64,000 nt of DNA from NCBI GenBank assembly GCA_022575985.1, contig JAKSXM010000206.1, positions 930,001 through 994,000 of the forward strand, given 5' to 3'. Below are positions 61,201 through 64,000 of the stretch, one piece after another. A model generated the notes under the pieces. That model made no database searches. It had not been told where the DNA came from and was given only the letters and a program-made list of their open reading frames with translations. The position numbers were made by a program, and so were the translations under genes. The DNA is from Anagrus nilaparvatae (Eukaryota > Arthropoda > Insecta > Hymenoptera > Mymaridae). Position 1 is the first letter of the stretch. Every line of letters begins with the position of its first letter.

Positions 61201-62641
61201 TATTTTTTGTATTTTTTGGTGAAAAAAATTTTGAGAAAAAAATTTTCAATAAATAAATTATAAGATTCGAGATATCGAGTAAAAAGGATACTTCTAGATA
61301 TCAGTACTTTCATGGAAAAAAATGAGGTACTACGTCCAAAAAGTAAAAAAATTATGGTATTTTTTTAATTATTTTATATAAAAAAATTTTTTAAAAAAAA
61401 TTTCGAAAAATTATGTATCAGATGGAGAAATCCTTTACAAACAATAATTCTAGATATTCGTACTTTCATAGGAAAAAATTAAGTATTACGTCCTAAAATA
61501 AAAAAAAATTTTGGCGTTTTTTGTATTTTTTGGCGAAAAAAATTTTGACAAAAAAATTAAAAAAAAATTAAGTATTAGGTCCAAAAAATTACAATAAACG
61601 ATATTTCTAAAACTAGTACTTCCATGGAAATAAATTAGGTACTACGTCCAAAAAGAAAAAAAAAATTGGTATTTTTTGTATTTTTTCGTGAAAAAAATTT
61701 TAGGAAAAAAATTTTCAGAAAATTAAGTATCCGATTTGAGATATCATGTGAAAACCATACTTTCAAATACTAGTACTTTCATGGGAATAAATGAGGTATT
61801 ACATCCAAATTAAAAAAAAAAAAAAGCAGTTTGAGATTTTTTGATAAAAAAATGTTTGGAAAAGAAAATTAGGTCTTAATTCGATAATGGTTTTGAAATA
61901 TCACTAGTTAAAATATTTTCAGATATTAGTACTTTCATAGAATTAAATGAGGTATTACACCAAAAAAAAAAAAAAATATTGCAGTTTTTTTTATTTTTCT
62001 TTTTTTTTAATTTTGACAAAAAAAATTTTGAAAAAATTAAGTATCAGATCCAAAAAATTACAATAAACAAGGTTCTTAAAACTAGTACTTCCATGGAAAT
62101 AAATTAGGTACTACGTCCAATACGAAAAAAAAAATTGGTATTTTTTGTATTTTTTTGTGAAAAAAATTTTAGAAAAAAAAATTTCAGAAAATTAAGTATC
62201 CGATTCGAAATATCATGTGAAAACCATACTTTCAAATATAAGTACTTTCATGGAAATAAATGAGGTATTACATCCAAATTAGAAAAAAAAAAAGTACCTC
62301 GAGCTTTTTTAGTGAAAAAATTTTTGAAAAAAAAATTAGGTCTTAATTCCATAATGTTTGTGAAATATCAGCGATTACATACGTATACGTACATACGTAC
62401 GTACGTACACACACACATACACACATACAGACTTTTTTTAAAAACCGGTTTTTTAGCTTCCTGAGGTCTCAAAACGTGCTTATATACCAAAAAATCAAAA
62501 AAAAAATTTTGACCGATCACAATGGTTCCTCTATGAGGAACCAAAATTATTATTTTACGATGAAAATCAAGCGAATAATGCATGTTTAAGGTTCAGAAAC
62601 AGGCTTTTTTCAATAAAATTTCAATCTTTTTTAAGACGAAT

Positions 62642-63532
62642 ATGAGCAAAATCTTAAATTGACGATAACTTGGCTAAATTTCATCGTAAAAAGATAAGTT
62701 TTTTTTTCTTTTGGAGTGGTTTTTCCCTGGCAATCAGATTTTTTTATCTATTTTAAAAAATTTTTTTTATCTAAAAAGTTATTTAAAAATTTAGGGTAGC
62801 TCAGATACGAAAAACACGTTTTTTGACATAAAAGTGAAAAAATCTTTTTGGCACCTATCGCCGATTTCTTGTTCACGATTTTTTCGGTTTTCTGAAGGTT
62901 CAAACTATCTGAAAACACGGGTCATATCGATGTGCCCTCAAAAAAAAAAATTTACGATTCCAGGCTCAAATTAAGTATCACTTTTAAAATAATTGCTCAT
63001 ATGTCAAAAAATCAAAAATCGAAATTTGACCTATCACAATGGTTCTTTGAGGAACCAAAACCCGCTTATTGTAATAATTGAATTTTTTAATAAGCCACTA
63101 ATCCTTTTATAATTGAATTTTTTATAAATATAAGTTTATATAGTGAAAACTAAAAGTAACACCGCTCTTGGTTTGATTGGTGAAAACGGGCTTGTAATAT
63201 TAATTAAAAACTTTATTTAACTTTAGATTAAATCTGTAATAATATAATTAATAAATCTGTATAGAGTTCATTTACATAGGCCTCCTAAGCATTTGTGTAG
63301 GCACCCTACACTCTGGAGCAAAAATCCATATTTTAATTTCTTTGTTAATAATTCATGCTTCAGAACCATTTAAGAACCAAACTTCAACAGATCAACAATA
63401 TGTAAATTTTACATAATAAAAAAAATTCTTATTATAAAATATAAAAATTTGTGCGCGCGTTCATAATTTTTTTTTTGTGTCTTCTAATATTATTAATAAA
63501 CTAATAATAAATAAAGTAGGGGGATTCGTTAG
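62642..63532. other. Spacer with related repeat remnants
   Basis: CACAATGGTTCTTTGAGGAA at 63035-63056 repeats the sequence at 62518-62542. The rest is AT-rich with no exon recognised. Confidence 0.5.
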
Positions 63533-63540
63533 TATAAAAG
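63533..63540 (+). promoter_or_regulatory. TATA box of the gene starting at 63734
   Basis: TATAAAAG, followed by GC-containing GCACAG. A start site ~30 bases downstream falls near 63565-63572 (ATCTCACA, initiator-like). The ATG of a signal-peptide exon follows about 165 bases later. Confidence 0.6.
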
Positions 63541-63733
63541 GCACAGTATATGGGAAAGAAATCTCACAAGAGAATTCGTAATTATAACAACAAGTTTGGA
63601 TTAATTTTGAAGAATAGAAAATTTGTTATTTTTTCAGTAAGATTTTGGTTTGAAATTTTTTTGTAAGAAATAAATTTCTTAGTGATTTTAATTAATAATT
63701 AATAATTACAGGTTTAAAAAAAATTAATTGACA

Positions 63734-63770
63734 ATGAAAATTTTAATAATTGCAACACTTTTTATTGCCG
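63734..63770 (+). CDS. First coding exon of a secreted protein (partial, runs off the window)
   Basis: ATG codes MKILIIATLFIAG and is cut by a strong donor (G|GTAAGT) at 63771. The peptide is a lysine followed by a hydrophobic core, as in a secretory signal peptide. A TATA promoter, a short 5'UTR and an intron splitting the signal sequence after ~12 residues is a layout typical of arthropod cuticle proteins and other small secreted proteins. The downstream exons are outside the window, so the product cannot be named. Confidence 0.6.
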
Positions 63771-64000
63771 GTAAGTGATTTTTTCTTATTCAATTTACAT
63801 AATTAAATTCATAAGAATTTTTTTAGTTAAGGAAGTTTATTTTTTATTTTTTGCAACAAGAAAACGAGTTTTTCAGAAATTTAAATAAAAATAATATTTA
63901 ATTAATTACATAGAATAAAATTAATGCATTTTTATGTGTCAAGTCGTTAATAAAATAATTGCTGATTTAAGCTAAAATATAATTTAAAATATTAAAGCCT

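Larger units (their letters stand above)
58290..62641. mobile_element. ~4.35 kb TIR-bounded element with internal tandem array
   Basis: Left terminus 58290-58384 (ATTCGTCTTAAAAAATATTG... CGCTTGATTTTCATCGTAAA) matches the reverse complement of 62547-62641 over ~95 bp with few mismatches. Inside, 59110-62380 is mostly the ~100-130 bp AT-rich unit also seen at 10780-11800, interrupted by a LINE. Microsatellite (ACGT/CACA) lies at 62376-62428 and AAAAACCGGTTTTTTAGCTT at 62438-62460, which recurs inverted at 9225-9248. No transposase is visible; it may be non-autonomous. Confidence 0.75.

Overview
This is a eukaryotic, very AT-rich nuclear window. Short GT-AG introns interrupt nearly every gene. 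The gene content (gustatory receptor with the insect TYxxxxxQF signature, INDY-type SLC13 transporter, SAMD3-like SAM protein) points to an insect. AT richness and gene style are compatible with a parasitoid-wasp type hymenopteran, but that is a weak inference. About a third is coding loci; the rest is repeats, many of them inverted or palindromic.

Layout. (1) 1.8-6.4 kb, + strand: ten linked exons of a SAM-domain, SAMD3-like protein. An acidic terminal exon at 16.4-17.0 kb probably belongs to it across a ~10 kb repeat-packed intron. (2) 6.4-16.4 kb: nested repeats, comprising 12-bp palindromic arrays, a 1.4 kb foldback, three tandem arrays and tRNA-like segments. (3) 19.5-21.2 kb, - strand: F-box/leucine-rich-repeat protein. 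(4) 22.5-29.0 kb, + strand: complete nine-exon SLC13 (INDY-like) carboxylate transporter, 603 aa, with one apparent GC-AG intron. (5) 30.6-31.2 kb, - strand: PAGR1/PA1, a COMPASS-like methyltransferase subunit. (6) 32.6-35.5 kb, + strand: complete gustatory receptor, 478 aa. (7) 36.8-42.4 kb, - strand: complete myotubularin MTMR3/4 with C-terminal FYVE finger, 996 aa, with a 5'UTR intron. (8) 44.8-50.1 kb: a TIR element, an 0.85 kb near-perfect hairpin, and a 1.9 kb inverted pair of Penelope-like retroelement 3' ends. (9) 50.4-51.3 kb (-) and 52.1-55.9 kb (+): divergent Hikeshi (197 aa) and PWP2 (928 aa). (10) 56.7-62.6 kb: a diverged foldback copy, then a ~4.35 kb TIR-bounded tandem-array element into which a 5'-truncated Jockey/CR1-type LINE has inserted. 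(11) 63.5-64.0 kb, + strand: TATA promoter and signal-peptide first exon of a secreted-protein gene that runs off the window.

The genes do not form a pathway. They are ordinary single-copy loci for histone modification, phosphoinositide turnover, Hsp70 import, ribosome biogenesis, metabolite transport and taste. The most unusual content is the density and nesting of inverted-repeat elements. Exon coordinates were set by reading splice sites and checking phase. For SLC13, the gustatory receptor, MTMR, Hikeshi, PAGR1 and PWP2, the exon sums give whole codon numbers and an uninterrupted frame.
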